A DNA stretch of 64,000 bases, from NCBI RefSeq assembly GCF_016110345.1, contig NZ_AP019011.1, positions 1,984,001 to 2,048,000 of the forward strand. The letters are read 5' to 3'. A program made the translations under genes and the position numbers. Below the pieces are notes generated by a model that had not been told where the DNA came from, did no database searches, and was given only the letters and a program-made list of their open reading frames with translations. Of this stretch, positions 43,414 to 52,980 are shown piece after piece; position 1 is the stretch's first letter; each line of letters opens with the position of its first letter. Source of the DNA: Fluviibacter phosphoraccumulans. Lineage in GTDB: Bacteria > Pseudomonadota > Gammaproteobacteria > Burkholderiales > Rhodocyclaceae.

Positions 43414-43492
43414 ATGACCCGAAATAGCCGTCTTGACAGGTTGAAAGCAGCCACCGCATAGACTTGCACTCGGGTCATTCAAAGCACCGGGT

Positions 43493-44566
43493 TTACCGGC
43501 CGGCGCGCATCGCGCGACCAACCGAATGAACAGTGTCTACCAACACAGACACATTCTCTGGCGGGGTAAATTGATTAATACCGTGGCCCAGATTAAATAC
43601 GTGGCCGGTATTGGCTGGACCAAAGCTGCGCAGGACTTTTTCAGCCTCACGCGCCACGGCTTCAGGCCCGGCCCGTAAGATCGTAGGGTCGAGATTGCCC
43701 TGCAGGGCCACCCGATCACCCACGCGGGCACGTGCCTTGCCGATATCGATTGTCCAATCCAGACCCAGACCATCGGCGCCGGTATCGGCCAATGCCTCCA
43801 GCCAGAGACCACCACCCTTGGTAAAGACAATCGACGGAATCCGTTCGCCGTTCCAGGTTTTATGCAGCGCAGCCACAATGCGCTTCATGTAGTTCAACGA
43901 AAATTCATGGAATGCCGATTCGGCCAACGTGCCACCCCAGGAATCAAAAATCATCACGGCCTGAGCGCCCGCTTCAATCTGGGCATTCAGATACTGGATA
44001 ACGGACTCGGTCGTGACATCCAGTATCTTGTGCATCAGATCCGGGCGGTCATAGGCCATCGTTTTAATACGCGCGTAGTCATCTGACGCGCCACCTTCCA
44101 CCATGTAGCAGGCCAAAGTCCAGGGGCTACCCGAGAACCCAATCAATGGCACACTGTTATCCAGCGCCTTGCGGATCTCGGCTACGGCATCAATCACGTA
44201 ACGTAACTGATCATGCGGATCGGGTACACAGAGATTGCGGATTTCCCATTCGTCGCGCAGCGGGCGTTCAAATTTAGGGCCTTCGCCTTCAGAAAAATAC
44301 AAACCCAGACCCATAGCATCGGGCACGGTCAGAATATCCGAGAACAGAATCGCGGCATCCAGGTCGTAGCGTGCCAACGGTTGCAATGTTACTTCGCAAG
44401 CGTAGGCCGGGTTCTTGCATAGCCCCAGAAAACTGCCGGCGCGTTTACGCGTCTCACGGTACTCCGGCAGATAACGACCTGCTTGGCGCATCAACCAAAC
44501 AGGCGTCGTTTCAGTCGGTTCTTTAAGCAGGGCACGCAAAAAAAGGTCATTACGAGGACGAGACAC
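43493..44566 (-). CDS. hemE: Uroporphyrinogen decarboxylase
   Basis: A 357-residue TIM-barrel enzyme that removes four carboxyl groups from uroporphyrinogen III in haem synthesis. The signature WLMRQAGRYLPEYRE is near the N-terminus, FSDILTVPDAMGLGL follows, and GFSGSPWTLACYMVEGG and the C-terminal FNLGHGINQFTPPENV are conserved. Length is normal. It is upstream of priA on the same strand. Confidence 0.97.
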   Translation of the reverse strand: MSRPRNDLFLRALLKEPTETTPVWLMRQAGRYLPEYRETRKRAGSFLGLCKNPAYACEVTLQPLARYDLDAAILFSDILTVPDAMGLGLYFSEGEGPKFERPLRDEWEIRNLCVPDPHDQLRYVIDAVAEIRKALDNSVPLIGFSGSPWTLACYMVEGGASDDYARIKTMAYDRPDLMHKILDVTTESVIQYLNAQIEAGAQAVMIFDSWGGTLAESAFHEFSLNYMKRIVAALHKTWNGERIPSIVFTKGGGLWLEALADTGADGLGLDWTIDIGKARARVGDRVALQGNLDPTILRAGPEAVAREAEKVLRSFGPANTGHVFNLGHGINQFTPPENVSVLVDTVHSVGRAMRAGR

Positions 44567-44619
44567 AATAACTCCTAGACGATCTTGTATAAATAGATAA
44601 GCGACAATGGGCTAACAGG

Positions 44620-45909
44620 TCAGACACCGGAAACGTTATCCCGGCGCTCCAAGGTAATACCCAGTTGTTTGAATTTGCGATAAAGGTGCGTGCGCTCCAG
44701 GCCACTCTGCTCGGCCACGCGCGTCATATTGCCACTGCTGCGGGAGATATGATGCGTCAGATAAAGACGTTCGAAGGCATCGCGCGCCTCTTTTAAGGGC
44801 ATCTCATAAAACTGCATCAGCGAGCCATCCGACTCCTCGACCGGCTTTTGCAGCACGGGCTCCGAGACAGACAACAACAATGCGTCCACATCCTGACGGC
44901 TGATGGTTTCATCCAGCGCGTTGAGCGCCAGATTCTTCAAAGCACCGAGCAACGAACTCCAGCCACCATCGGCCCCACTCCAGTTTTTCTGGCGCAAGAC
45001 ATTCAATGCATCGGGCGCCATATTGCGATGGGGCACATTGCCTTGCTCACACAAAAGCGTCAGCAGCGCGGGCAACAATTCTGGTAGGTCATTCGCCGAC
45101 TCGGCAATGGCTGGCAAGCCAACCCAGACATCGCTCAAGCGATTGACCAGCGCGGCATCAACCCCACTCTCAATAATCGCTTCCGCAGAAACGCTACTCG
45201 CCACGACCAGGGTCATACGATATTTGGCCAGGCGATCCAGAACGAAGCTCAGATTCATCTGCGCCATGCGGCCCGCCCCGTGTAACTCGGGCAGGAATAA
45301 GACACCCCCCGCATGCTGCTCCAGCATTTCCTGGGTAATGGCACGACTTTCTTGTGAGAGATTCAGCCAGGGCGCATGCGGCGTAAGCAAACTACGCGCT
45401 CCCACTTCGGCAATCAGTCCCTGCGCGCCACGCAAAAACAGGATCGGCGAATGCTTGGCCGACTGGGCAATACGTTGCCCGAATTTCTTCAGCAGACCAA
45501 TCTGCAACAAAGAGTCCACGGCATAGTGCTGTCGGGTCGCCGAAGCATCCGGTTTCAGGCATTTCTTTACCGTCGCCAGCAGCTTCTGCAGAGCAATCGG
45601 CTTTTCCAGAAAATCGACGGCTCCAATACGCGTGGCTTCCACGGCCGTATCGATGGTGCCGTGACCGGACATCATTACCACCGGCATGGTCAGCAACCCA
45701 TTAGCTGACCATTCCTTCAGCAAAGAAATCCCATCTGCATCCGGCATCCAGATATCGAGCAGCACCAGATCCGGGCGCCGGCTGCTCCGTAGCTCCCGAG
45801 CCTTGGTGGCATTTTCTGCCAACATGACGCTATGCCCTTCATCCGCGAGAATTTCGGACAGCAATTCCCGGATACCGACTTCGTCATCAACTACCAGTAT
45901 TTCTGCCAT
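44620..45909 (-). CDS. NtrX-like response regulator with degenerate AAA+ domain
   Basis: A 429-residue protein with an intact receiver domain (VVDDEVGIREL, phospho-acceptor D52, MMSGHGTID, LEKPIALQ) and an intact Fis-type C-terminal helix-turn-helix (GNMTRVAEQSGLERTHLYRKFKQLGI). The middle domain aligns with sigma-54 activators but has lost the working parts: the Walker A position reads FLRGAQGLIAEV without its GxxGxGK, GAFTGA is missing, and Walker B reads GGVLFLPELHG. It should not hydrolyse ATP or contact sigma-54, and probably acts as a DNA-binding repressor or activator of sigma-70 promoters. It is the partner of the NtrY-like kinase one base upstream. Confidence 0.88.
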   Translation of the reverse strand: MAEILVVDDEVGIRELLSEILADEGHSVMLAENATKARELRSSRRPDLVLLDIWMPDADGISLLKEWSANGLLTMPVVMMSGHGTIDTAVEATRIGAVDFLEKPIALQKLLATVKKCLKPDASATRQHYAVDSLLQIGLLKKFGQRIAQSAKHSPILFLRGAQGLIAEVGARSLLTPHAPWLNLSQESRAITQEMLEQHAGGVLFLPELHGAGRMAQMNLSFVLDRLAKYRMTLVVASSVSAEAIIESGVDAALVNRLSDVWVGLPAIAESANDLPELLPALLTLLCEQGNVPHRNMAPDALNVLRQKNWSGADGGWSSLLGALKNLALNALDETISRQDVDALLLSVSEPVLQKPVEESDGSLMQFYEMPLKEARDAFERLYLTHHISRSSGNMTRVAEQSGLERTHLYRKFKQLGITLERRDNVSGV

Positions 45910-45910
45910 A

Positions 45911-48070
45911 TCAGGCTCCTACCGACTTCCGTGGTTCTTGATTTGAGGATTCGATGTCATCCACCATACGCAGGGTGATGCGTATCTCCGCGCCCCCGGT
46001 ATCGCGATTAGCCAAGGCGATCTTGCCACCGTGCTCTTCGATGATTTTCTTGACGATGGGCAAGCCCAGACCTGTGCCCTTAGGCTTGGTCGTTACGTAG
46101 GGCTCAAACGCATTAGCGATGATTTCCGCAGGAAAGCCCGGGCCCGTATCAGCAATCATCAGACAGACGTGTTTTCCCGTTAGCCGGGTAATGACATCGA
46201 TCTTCGCCCCGACCAGACCCTCAGTCGCATCCTGTGCATTGCGAATGAGGTTGTGGATGATCTGACGCAATTGTGTCGGGTCACCTTTAATCTTAGGCAG
46301 CGCTGCAGCAAGCTCGGCCTTGATGGGCGTTTTGGAGCTTTCATAGAGCACGAGCATATCGCGCAGCAATTCATTGAGATCCAGCGCCATCAGATTAGCC
46401 GGTGGCAGGCGTGCGTAATCGCGGAAGCTATCGACCATGTGTTTCATGGCCTGCACCTGATTGACGATGGTACGGGTCGAACGTTGCAGCATGTCCGCAT
46501 CGGCATCGGCTAAATGCTTCGCCAACTTATGCTCCAGCCGCTCGGCAGCCAACTGTATCGGGGTGAGCGGGTTTTTAATTTCATGGGCCAGCCGGCGCGC
46601 CACTTCACCCCAGGCGGTTGCACGTTGTGCCGCAATCAGTTCAGTGATGTCATCAAACACGACGACATAACCACCGCCAGACTGCTCAGGTAATTCTGAA
46701 CCGTGCACCATTAGTTGCTGCTTACGACCATCCGGCAATACGCGTTCGACCTCCAGTTGCCAAGACGCATCACCATGCTGGGCAAAACCATCCCGAATGG
46801 TGCGGGCCAGATGCTCCTGACGTGGCCAGGCTTCAAGCGGCTCCGAGATTAACCCCACCCAATCTTCAGCCAGCAAGGTTTTAGCCGCGCCGTTCACGGC
46901 CTTCAAGACAAAACGGCGATCAAAAGCCAGCACACCCGCCGACAGGTTATCCAGCACTTCCTGCAGATAGGCGCGTGCCCGTTCCAGATCGGCTCGGTGG
47001 CGCTCGGTTTCAGTATGCGCTTCACGTAGCTGAAACGTCATCCGGTTAAAAGACTGCGTCAGAATGCCGAGCTCGTCGTTGCTGACCACCGTTTGCTTCG
47101 GCGAAAAGTCACCTGCGGCAACCGCCTGCGTCCCTTCGGCCAGAATCGTCAGCGGCGCAGTAAATCGACGCGCCAGAATAAACGCCGCCGAAAAGGCCGC
47201 CGCCAGCGCCAGCAGCAAAGTTAGGGTCAGCGTAATCGCATAGAGACGCGTTAGCCCGTCGCGCGCCAACTCCAGCTCTCGATATTCGCGATAGACCGAC
47301 TGAACCGCTTCAGAATCTGCGGCCAGCTTGGACGGTACGGGGACAACGGCTTCTAAAAAGCGGTTCGACGGTTGTTGCGCCGATGCCGAAGGCAATAGCA
47401 CCATGGCGCGCAAAACCGGCGATCCGGTGGCATCAGCCTCGATCACGCTAAACGCGCCACTTTTGCGGGCTTCAGCGACCTGAGCGGGCAAGGGCAATAC
47501 GGGCATTTCGCCCGGCGCCTGCGTCGTAGCCAACACATCAATCCGGTTGCCCGACACTTGCAACAACGTGGTGGCCTGGGCACCCGTGACCTGCTTGAGC
47601 TTGGCCAGTACTGCCGGCGCTTGTGACGCATCGCGCTGGGCGATGGCTAACGCAGCATCCCGGGTTGTGCTGACCAGCCCTACTGTCACCCCCTCTAGCG
47701 CATCGCGGCCAAGATTCAGCCCCGCTTCCAAGGCCTGTTCAACGCGCACGTCAAACCAGCTTTCGATGCTGCGCGTCACAAACTGCACCGACACCGCATA
47801 AATCAGCGCACCCGGCACCAACGCCATGATGGCCAACATCAGCATCAGGCGAAATTTGAGGCGTGCCCCAAAAATCTGGTGGCGATGATCACGCCATAAG
47901 CGGAAAAGCTGGACGCCGATCACCAAAACCATGGCCAGACCCAGAACCACATTGAGTCCCACCAACCAGGCGTAATGTCGGGCAAAGAAATCCGTATTCG
48001 CCGAGGCCTGGGTGAGCAGAAAAAGCAGCGCCACCGACACCAGCGTCATGATGAACAGAGCCAAGCGCAT
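45911..48070 (-). CDS. NtrY-like membrane sensor histidine kinase
   Basis: A 719-residue kinase. The ATG at 48070 has GGGAG seven bases upstream and overlaps the DUF4390 stop (TAATG), so it is preferred to the longer frame. It has several membrane segments at the N-terminus (LALFIMTLVSVALLFLL and on), a periplasmic region, a HAMP domain (RRFTAPLTILAEGTQAVAAGD), a PAS domain, HisKA (RRLAHEIKNPLTPIQLAAER) and HATPase_c (NLIRNAQDAT, GTGLGLPIV). NtrY/NtrX systems respond to nitrogen or redox state. It forms a four-gene run rsmB-DUF4390-ntrY-ntrX. Confidence 0.9.
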   Translation of the reverse strand: MRLALFIMTLVSVALLFLLTQASANTDFFARHYAWLVGLNVVLGLAMVLVIGVQLFRLWRDHRHQIFGARLKFRLMLMLAIMALVPGALIYAVSVQFVTRSIESWFDVRVEQALEAGLNLGRDALEGVTVGLVSTTRDAALAIAQRDASQAPAVLAKLKQVTGAQATTLLQVSGNRIDVLATTQAPGEMPVLPLPAQVAEARKSGAFSVIEADATGSPVLRAMVLLPSASAQQPSNRFLEAVVPVPSKLAADSEAVQSVYREYRELELARDGLTRLYAITLTLTLLLALAAAFSAAFILARRFTAPLTILAEGTQAVAAGDFSPKQTVVSNDELGILTQSFNRMTFQLREAHTETERHRADLERARAYLQEVLDNLSAGVLAFDRRFVLKAVNGAAKTLLAEDWVGLISEPLEAWPRQEHLARTIRDGFAQHGDASWQLEVERVLPDGRKQQLMVHGSELPEQSGGGYVVVFDDITELIAAQRATAWGEVARRLAHEIKNPLTPIQLAAERLEHKLAKHLADADADMLQRSTRTIVNQVQAMKHMVDSFRDYARLPPANLMALDLNELLRDMLVLYESSKTPIKAELAAALPKIKGDPTQLRQIIHNLIRNAQDATEGLVGAKIDVITRLTGKHVCLMIADTGPGFPAEIIANAFEPYVTTKPKGTGLGLPIVKKIIEEHGGKIALANRDTGGAEIRITLRMVDDIESSNQEPRKSVGA

Positions 48071-48657
48071 TACTTTGCTCCCGAGATGGCCGGAGCCGTC
48101 AGAAGGAATTTTCGCCAATCACTGTCCAAACGCCAATCACGATCCCCGAAGGAGACGACCTGGAAGGGTTTGGGCAAAAAAGCCGGATCCAGACGGAAAC
48201 GCACCAAGACTTCGACGCTTTCCCCTGGCTTGATTCTCCCGGCAGGAAGACTCCAGCTGACCGGACGCGCCACATAATTAAGCGCATCGGGCAGGTTGAG
48301 GAAGTTACGACCTTCCTGACCTTCCGTCACACGATAGTTTCTGACCAGCGTGTTGTAGGTTAAGCGTCGATCCGTGTTCGCTGCATATAAGGCTTCGTCG
48401 ACCCAATACCAACGAGGTCGGCGGACTTCGCTCTGCATTTGAAAAACCAGGGGGATGCCGTGGTTAACAGCATCAACCAGTGCAGGAGAAAGCTGCAGAC
48501 CAAAATTGCCCGTCAGCACAAAACTATCTTCGCTGGGTGTCAGCGACACCTGACGCACCTCTGCGCCAGCGTTGGCGGGGAGCGTCTGGACACCCAACCA
48601 GAAGCCGGCCAGGCACAACAGCCACCATTTCCAGAAGAAACGGTAGCGCAGGTTCAT
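48070..48657 (-). CDS. DUF4390 domain-containing exported protein
   Basis: A 195-residue protein with a signal peptide or anchor (WWLLCLAGFWLGVQTLPANAGA). The mature part reads VRQVSLTPSEDSFVLTGNFGLQLSPALVDAVNHGIPLVF, then PRWYWVDEALYA, both usual in DUF4390 proteins. The function is unknown; the family regularly lies between rsmB and an NtrY-type kinase, as here (four-base overlap with rsmB, TAATG junction to the kinase). It may modulate the kinase in the periplasm. That is speculation. Confidence 0.85.
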   Translation of the reverse strand: MNLRYRFFWKWWLLCLAGFWLGVQTLPANAGAEVRQVSLTPSEDSFVLTGNFGLQLSPALVDAVNHGIPLVFQMQSEVRRPRWYWVDEALYAANTDRRLTYNTLVRNYRVTEGQEGRNFLNLPDALNYVARPVSWSLPAGRIKPGESVEVLVRFRLDPAFLPKPFQVVSFGDRDWRLDSDWRKFLLTAPAISGAK

Positions 48658-50030
48658 GCAGGCACCTTGGTTAACAGGGCATAAAAGAATCCATCGTGCC
48701 GGGCATCGGGCAGCAAGGATGTTTGTGATTCCAGCCGGGCATCCGGATGCTGGCTCAGAAAATTAGCGATCTGTGTCTGGTTTTCCAGGGCGAATACCGA
48801 GCAGGTGCCGTAGAGCAAGCGACCGCCTGGTTTAAGCAACGGCCACAGCGCTTTGAGTAAGCGTTTCTGCGTCCGAGCCAGCGCGTACACATCATCGTTG
48901 CGACGCAACCATTTGGCATCCGGATGACGACCTGCCACACCAGAGCCTGAGCATGGCGCGTCCAGCAGCACGGCGTCGAAGGGGTGCTTGGCCCATGGCG
49001 CTGCCGTTTCTGCCGCATCTGCACAAACGACATGAATCTTTCGGTCAGCAGGAAAGCGCGATGCATCCAGTGCGCTGGCTAATCCGGCACAACGATCCGC
49101 ATCCGACTCCACTGCGGTCAAATCAATTGCCGCCGTCTCCAACAAGTGCGCCGCCTTGCCACCGGGGGCAGCGCAGGCATCCAGCACGCGCATGCCGGGT
49201 TGCACATCTAACAGCCTTGCTGCCTGCTGTGCGCCGATATCCTGCACGGCCACCAAGCCCTGGGCAAAGCCGGGCAAGGCCTCAGCAGGAACCGGTTGCA
49301 CCAGAAGCAGCGCATCCGGTCCCTCTGCGGCAAGTCGCGGTTGAATGTCGATCCCAGCGTCACTCAGCTGTTGCACGTAATCGTCAACGCGCGTCGCCTG
49401 ACGATTCACACGCAGCCCCATCGGGGGCTTCCGATTTCCACCCGCAGCAATCTCTTGCCAATTATCCGGCCAATCGGTTTGCAGACGTTCCAGCCACCAC
49501 CTTGGATATTGCCAGTCCGCCTCTGGATCATTGGCAATCGCTTGATCCAGCACGCCACGCTCTCGCAGCGCCCGGCGCAAAATAGCGTTTACAAAGCCCC
49601 GATAACGCCCCGCTGACAGGGTAGCGGCGGCTTCAACGGCCTGATCAACCCCCACGTGGGCGCGTTCCGGATGCATTTCCAGCCAGCACAGAGCCACACG
49701 CAACAAACTCCGCAACTCGTCTTCGGCTGTTGGCCGATCCAGCAAGACGGATAATTCGACATCACCCCGGGAGTAACGACGCAAGGTGGCATACGTCAGA
49801 TCAATGGCCTGCGATCGCACGGCGTTTTCTGGCAAGGACTGCTGGCGCAACTTGGCGAGCACCACGGTGAGGCTGCGGCCATAAGCCACCACTTCAGTGA
49901 CGCAGGCCGCAGCGGTTAGCATGGCCCAAGCCAAAGAATCCGGAGCAAGCGATATGCGTGGCGCAGTCACCGAACGTGGCTTCTTAATTACGGAGCGCGC
50001 AGCGTAAAGTTGTTTTTGTGGATTGTTCAT
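48654..50030 (-). CDS. rsmB: 16S rRNA (cytosine-967 C5)-methyltransferase
   Basis: A 458-residue enzyme with an N-terminal NusB-like RNA-binding domain (about 60-190) and a C-terminal SAM methyltransferase domain (DACAAPGGKAAHLLE). Catalytic cysteines are in DAPCSGSGV and GTCSVF. The ATG at 50030 was chosen because longer starts add non-conserved sequence; it lacks an obvious Shine-Dalgarno. It starts the rsmB-DUF4390-ntrY-ntrX operon and is divergent from the nuclease gene. Confidence 0.92.
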   Translation of the reverse strand: MNNPQKQLYAARSVIKKPRSVTAPRISLAPDSLAWAMLTAAACVTEVVAYGRSLTVVLAKLRQQSLPENAVRSQAIDLTYATLRRYSRGDVELSVLLDRPTAEDELRSLLRVALCWLEMHPERAHVGVDQAVEAAATLSAGRYRGFVNAILRRALRERGVLDQAIANDPEADWQYPRWWLERLQTDWPDNWQEIAAGGNRKPPMGLRVNRQATRVDDYVQQLSDAGIDIQPRLAAEGPDALLLVQPVPAEALPGFAQGLVAVQDIGAQQAARLLDVQPGMRVLDACAAPGGKAAHLLETAAIDLTAVESDADRCAGLASALDASRFPADRKIHVVCADAAETAAPWAKHPFDAVLLDAPCSGSGVAGRHPDAKWLRRNDDVYALARTQKRLLKALWPLLKPGGRLLYGTCSVFALENQTQIANFLSQHPDARLESQTSLLPDARHDGFFYALLTKVPA

Positions 50031-50083
50031 TATTGGTTTGAGTGTAGCATGTTTACAACACCATCTAGAGGCATAATCTGCGC

Positions 50084-51058
50084 ATGAATTTCGCTTCGAT
50101 CCTCGCTTGCCTGCGCAGCAAATATCTCCGCGTCTTGGTTGCCGGTGGTCTTTATATATTGACCCCGGGCGCTTATGCCTGGAACGCAACGGGGCATCGC
50201 GAGGTTGCGGTGGTGGCCTGGTCTGAGCTTTCGCCAAAAGCCCAGCGCGCCATCGGCTTGCTACTCAAAGAGCAAACCCTGATTCCCAATCTGCAAAATT
50301 TACCCGCAGAAGAAGCCTGGATGGCCGCTGCACTCTGGCCCGATGAACTCCGGGAACAGGCCGAACTGTCAGGCAGCGCTGTTCCCCCGCCCAAAACAAT
50401 GCAGCAATGGTTGCACCGGGCCCAAACCGGTGAAGCCACCCGTCGCTGGCACTTTGCCGATCGAGATATCGCCAGGCCATTTAACCAGCAACCGGTTCTT
50501 GGACTCCTCGAGCAAGCCCTAGCAGCGCAAATTCAGCTGCTTGGTGACACGTCGCTCTCGCAACAAGACCGCGCCGTTGCGCTGGCCTGGGTGAGTCATC
50601 TGGTGGCCGACGCCCATCAACCTTTACATACGGCGAGCCGACAGGACCCGGCACGTCCGGGTCAACTGGATGCCGGTGGGAATACCGTAACCGTATTTGA
50701 CGCGGGACGCCGCCCGCCGGAGCCATTGAGTTTGCATCGCTGGTGGGATGAGCTACCCGGACACGCGCGACCTGGCACAGTGCGTTTCGAAACCGAAACA
50801 GCCCGGTTGCTCCGGCAGGCGCAGCAGGTGAATGATGCCGAGACGGCCACACCGCCGCGTCACTGGATTGAAGAGTCTTTTACGCTGGCGCGGGATCAGG
50901 TTTATCCGGGGCTGGTGGACGACCCGGATAAGACTGGCGCGTTTTTAATCCGGCAGGATTATTGGTTAGAAGCTCGCGACATTACGCGGGCGCGTATAGC
51001 GCTGGCCGGGCGGCGACTGGCTTTTATCGTGCAACAGGCGCTGAGAGATCTTTATTAA
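50084..51058 (+). CDS. S1/P1-type nuclease, exported
   Basis: A 324-residue protein. The signal peptide ends before W33 (GAYA|WNATGH), so the mature protein begins with tryptophan, the N-terminal zinc ligand of S1/P1 nucleases. Other ligands fit: H38, D87 (WPDE), H123 (RWHFAD), H172 and D176 and H182 in SHLVADAHQPLH, and H218/D222 in LHRWWD. Such enzymes cut single-stranded DNA or RNA and 3'-nucleotides outside the cytosol. In this bacterium nutrient or phosphate scavenging is likely. The start is at the first ATG. Confidence 0.85.
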   Translation: MNFASILACLRSKYLRVLVAGGLYILTPGAYAWNATGHREVAVVAWSELSPKAQRAIGLLLKEQTLIPNLQNLPAEEAWMAAALWPDELREQAELSGSAVPPPKTMQQWLHRAQTGEATRRWHFADRDIARPFNQQPVLGLLEQALAAQIQLLGDTSLSQQDRAVALAWVSHLVADAHQPLHTASRQDPARPGQLDAGGNTVTVFDAGRRPPEPLSLHRWWDELPGHARPGTVRFETETARLLRQAQQVNDAETATPPRHWIEESFTLARDQVYPGLVDDPDKTGAFLIRQDYWLEARDITRARIALAGRRLAFIVQQALRDLY

Positions 51059-51090
51059 TCAGTGAGGCGGCAGGGCGTGAATCGAAAAAA

Positions 51091-51936
51091 CTAACCGCGC
51101 GCCATGGCCTCTAGCCGCGCAATACGCTCAGCCGTTTTGGGGTGTGTCGAAAACAGCGTATCGACACCACCACCCGCCAACGGATTCATGATCATCATCT
51201 GTGCCGTGGCCGGATGCGCTTCAGCCGTCGGGAACGGAATGCCGCGTGCGTAGGCATCAATCTTGCCCAAGGCACTGGCCAAGGCCAGTGGGTCACCGCT
51301 AATCTCGGCACCCCCCCGGTCAGCTTCAAATTCGCGGGCACGCGAGATCGCCATCTGAATCAGCATCGCCGCAAGAGGGGCAATAATCGCAACAATGATG
51401 CTCACCACCGCATTCGCCGGCCGCCCCTCTTCATCACGCCCACCAAAGAACATAGCGAAGTTCGCCAGTGCCGAAATGGCACCGGCCAGCGTCGCGGCGA
51501 TAGTCGACGTCAGAATATCGCGATGCTTCACATGGGCCAGCTCGTGCGCCATCACACCGCGCAGCTCCCGCTCGCTGAGCAGGCTGACAATGCCGGTCGT
51601 TGCAGCAACCGCCGCGTTTTCTGGATTACGCCCGGTCGCAAATGCGTTCGGCTGCGCTTCGTCAATCAGATAGACGCGCGGCATCGGCAATTGCGCCCGG
51701 CCCGCCAATTCACGCACCATGTTGTACAAATACGGTGACGAGGTCTCATCAACGGGTTGCGCGTTGTACATGCGCAGCACCATCTTGTCTGAAAACCAGT
51801 AGGCGAAGAAGTTCATCCCGCCACCCAGTAGCAAGGCCATCAGCATGCCTTCGCGACCCCCAATCAGGCCACCGATAGTCATGAATAGCGCCAGAATGGC
51901 CGCGAATAAAACCGTTGTTTTGAACCAGTTACCCAT
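51091..51936 (-). CDS. htpX: Membrane metalloprotease HtpX
   Basis: A 281-residue inner-membrane protease. It has two N-terminal hydrophobic segments (TTVLFAAILALFMTI), the zinc motif MAHELAHVKHRD, a further membrane pair (about 155-205) and the second zinc ligand in REFEADRGGAE. HtpX degrades damaged membrane proteins under envelope stress. It starts well apart from fmt (110-base gap), and no heat-shock promoter is evident. Confidence 0.94.
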   Translation of the reverse strand: MGNWFKTTVLFAAILALFMTIGGLIGGREGMLMALLLGGGMNFFAYWFSDKMVLRMYNAQPVDETSSPYLYNMVRELAGRAQLPMPRVYLIDEAQPNAFATGRNPENAAVAATTGIVSLLSERELRGVMAHELAHVKHRDILTSTIAATLAGAISALANFAMFFGGRDEEGRPANAVVSIIVAIIAPLAAMLIQMAISRAREFEADRGGAEISGDPLALASALGKIDAYARGIPFPTAEAHPATAQMMIMNPLAGGGVDTLFSTHPKTAERIARLEAMARG

Positions 51937-52047
51937 ATTGCCTCCTATGCGCAGAAGCGTTGTTGCACACAGCCCTTATTAGAACGGAGCATGCCTTAAT
52001 AAACGCTTAGCGATTGTGCTACTCAATTCGGGTTGTTTAGGCCGTTT

Positions 52048-52980
52048 TCAAGTGAGACGGGTACCGACCGGCAATGAGTGGCCGCGCAGAAAATCTGCTG
52101 CTCTGAGTCGTTTGCCGCCGGGTGCCTGCAGGACCTCCAGGCACAGCGCCCCTTCACCACACGCCACAACAACGCCTTCATCACCGGACGACAACACGGT
52201 GCCAGGCTGGCCGCTAGCGGCAACGATATGCGCTCCCCAGATCTTAATCGGCTGCTCACCTGAATGCAGGACAGCACCGGGAAATGGGTTGTAAGCACGG
52301 ATCTTACGATCCAAAGCATGGGCAGCGGCCTGTAGATCGAGCAATGACTCCTGCTTCTCTAACTTATGCGCATAAGTGACGCCTACCTCGGCCTGCGGCA
52401 CTGCCGTCAGGGTTGCTCCCGCTGCCAGCTGCTGCAACACCGCGACGATACGCTCTGCGCCCAGCGCCGCCAGACGGTCATGCAGCAAGGCCGTCGTATC
52501 TGTCGCCTGTATCGATAGGCGTGCTTCATCGACCACGCCACCGGTATCCAGACCGGCATCCATCTGCATGATGCAGACACCGGTTTCTTGGTCCCCGGCT
52601 TCAATAGCGCGATGAATCGGGGCGGCGCCCCGCCAGCGTGGCAGGATTGATGCATGAATATTCAAGCAACCATAGCGCGGCATATCCAGCACAGCCTGCG
52701 GCAAGATCAAGCCATAAGCGACGACAACCAGCACATCGAGGTTGTAACCACGCACCAGCGCCTGAGCCTCGTCGTTGCGCAGCGATACCGGTTGTTCCAC
52801 CGGAATGCCGTGGCTTGAGGCCAGTTGCTTGACCGGGGAGGGCGTCAGCTGCATGCCGCGACCCGATGGCCGATCCGGTTGGGTGAGCGCCCCCACAACG
52901 TCAAAACCGGCATCCAGAATGGCCTGCAAAGCCTGCTGGGCAAACGCCGGCGTTCCGGCAAAACCAACGCGCAGCGTCAT
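52048..52980 (-). CDS. fmt: Methionyl-tRNA formyltransferase
   Basis: A 310-residue enzyme that formylates initiator Met-tRNA. The N-terminal domain has the catalytic region LNIHASILPRWRGAAPIHRAI and SLLPQ-type motif (LILPQAVL). A C-terminal OB-like domain follows, with the conserved NPFPGAV. The ATG overlaps the def stop by four bases, the classic def-fmt pair. Confidence 0.96.
   Translation of the reverse strand: MTLRVGFAGTPAFAQQALQAILDAGFDVVGALTQPDRPSGRGMQLTPSPVKQLASSHGIPVEQPVSLRNDEAQALVRGYNLDVLVVVAYGLILPQAVLDMPRYGCLNIHASILPRWRGAAPIHRAIEAGDQETGVCIMQMDAGLDTGGVVDEARLSIQATDTTALLHDRLAALGAERIVAVLQQLAAGATLTAVPQAEVGVTYAHKLEKQESLLDLQAAAHALDRKIRAYNPFPGAVLHSGEQPIKIWGAHIVAASGQPGTVLSSGDEGVVVACGEGALCLEVLQAPGGKRLRAADFLRGHSLPVGTRLT

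Noticed and set aside
43327..43521. 64-residue minus-strand reading frame between priA and hemE
   Set aside because: It overlaps hemE, has no ribosome-binding site or recognisable features, and covers the DnaA-box region.
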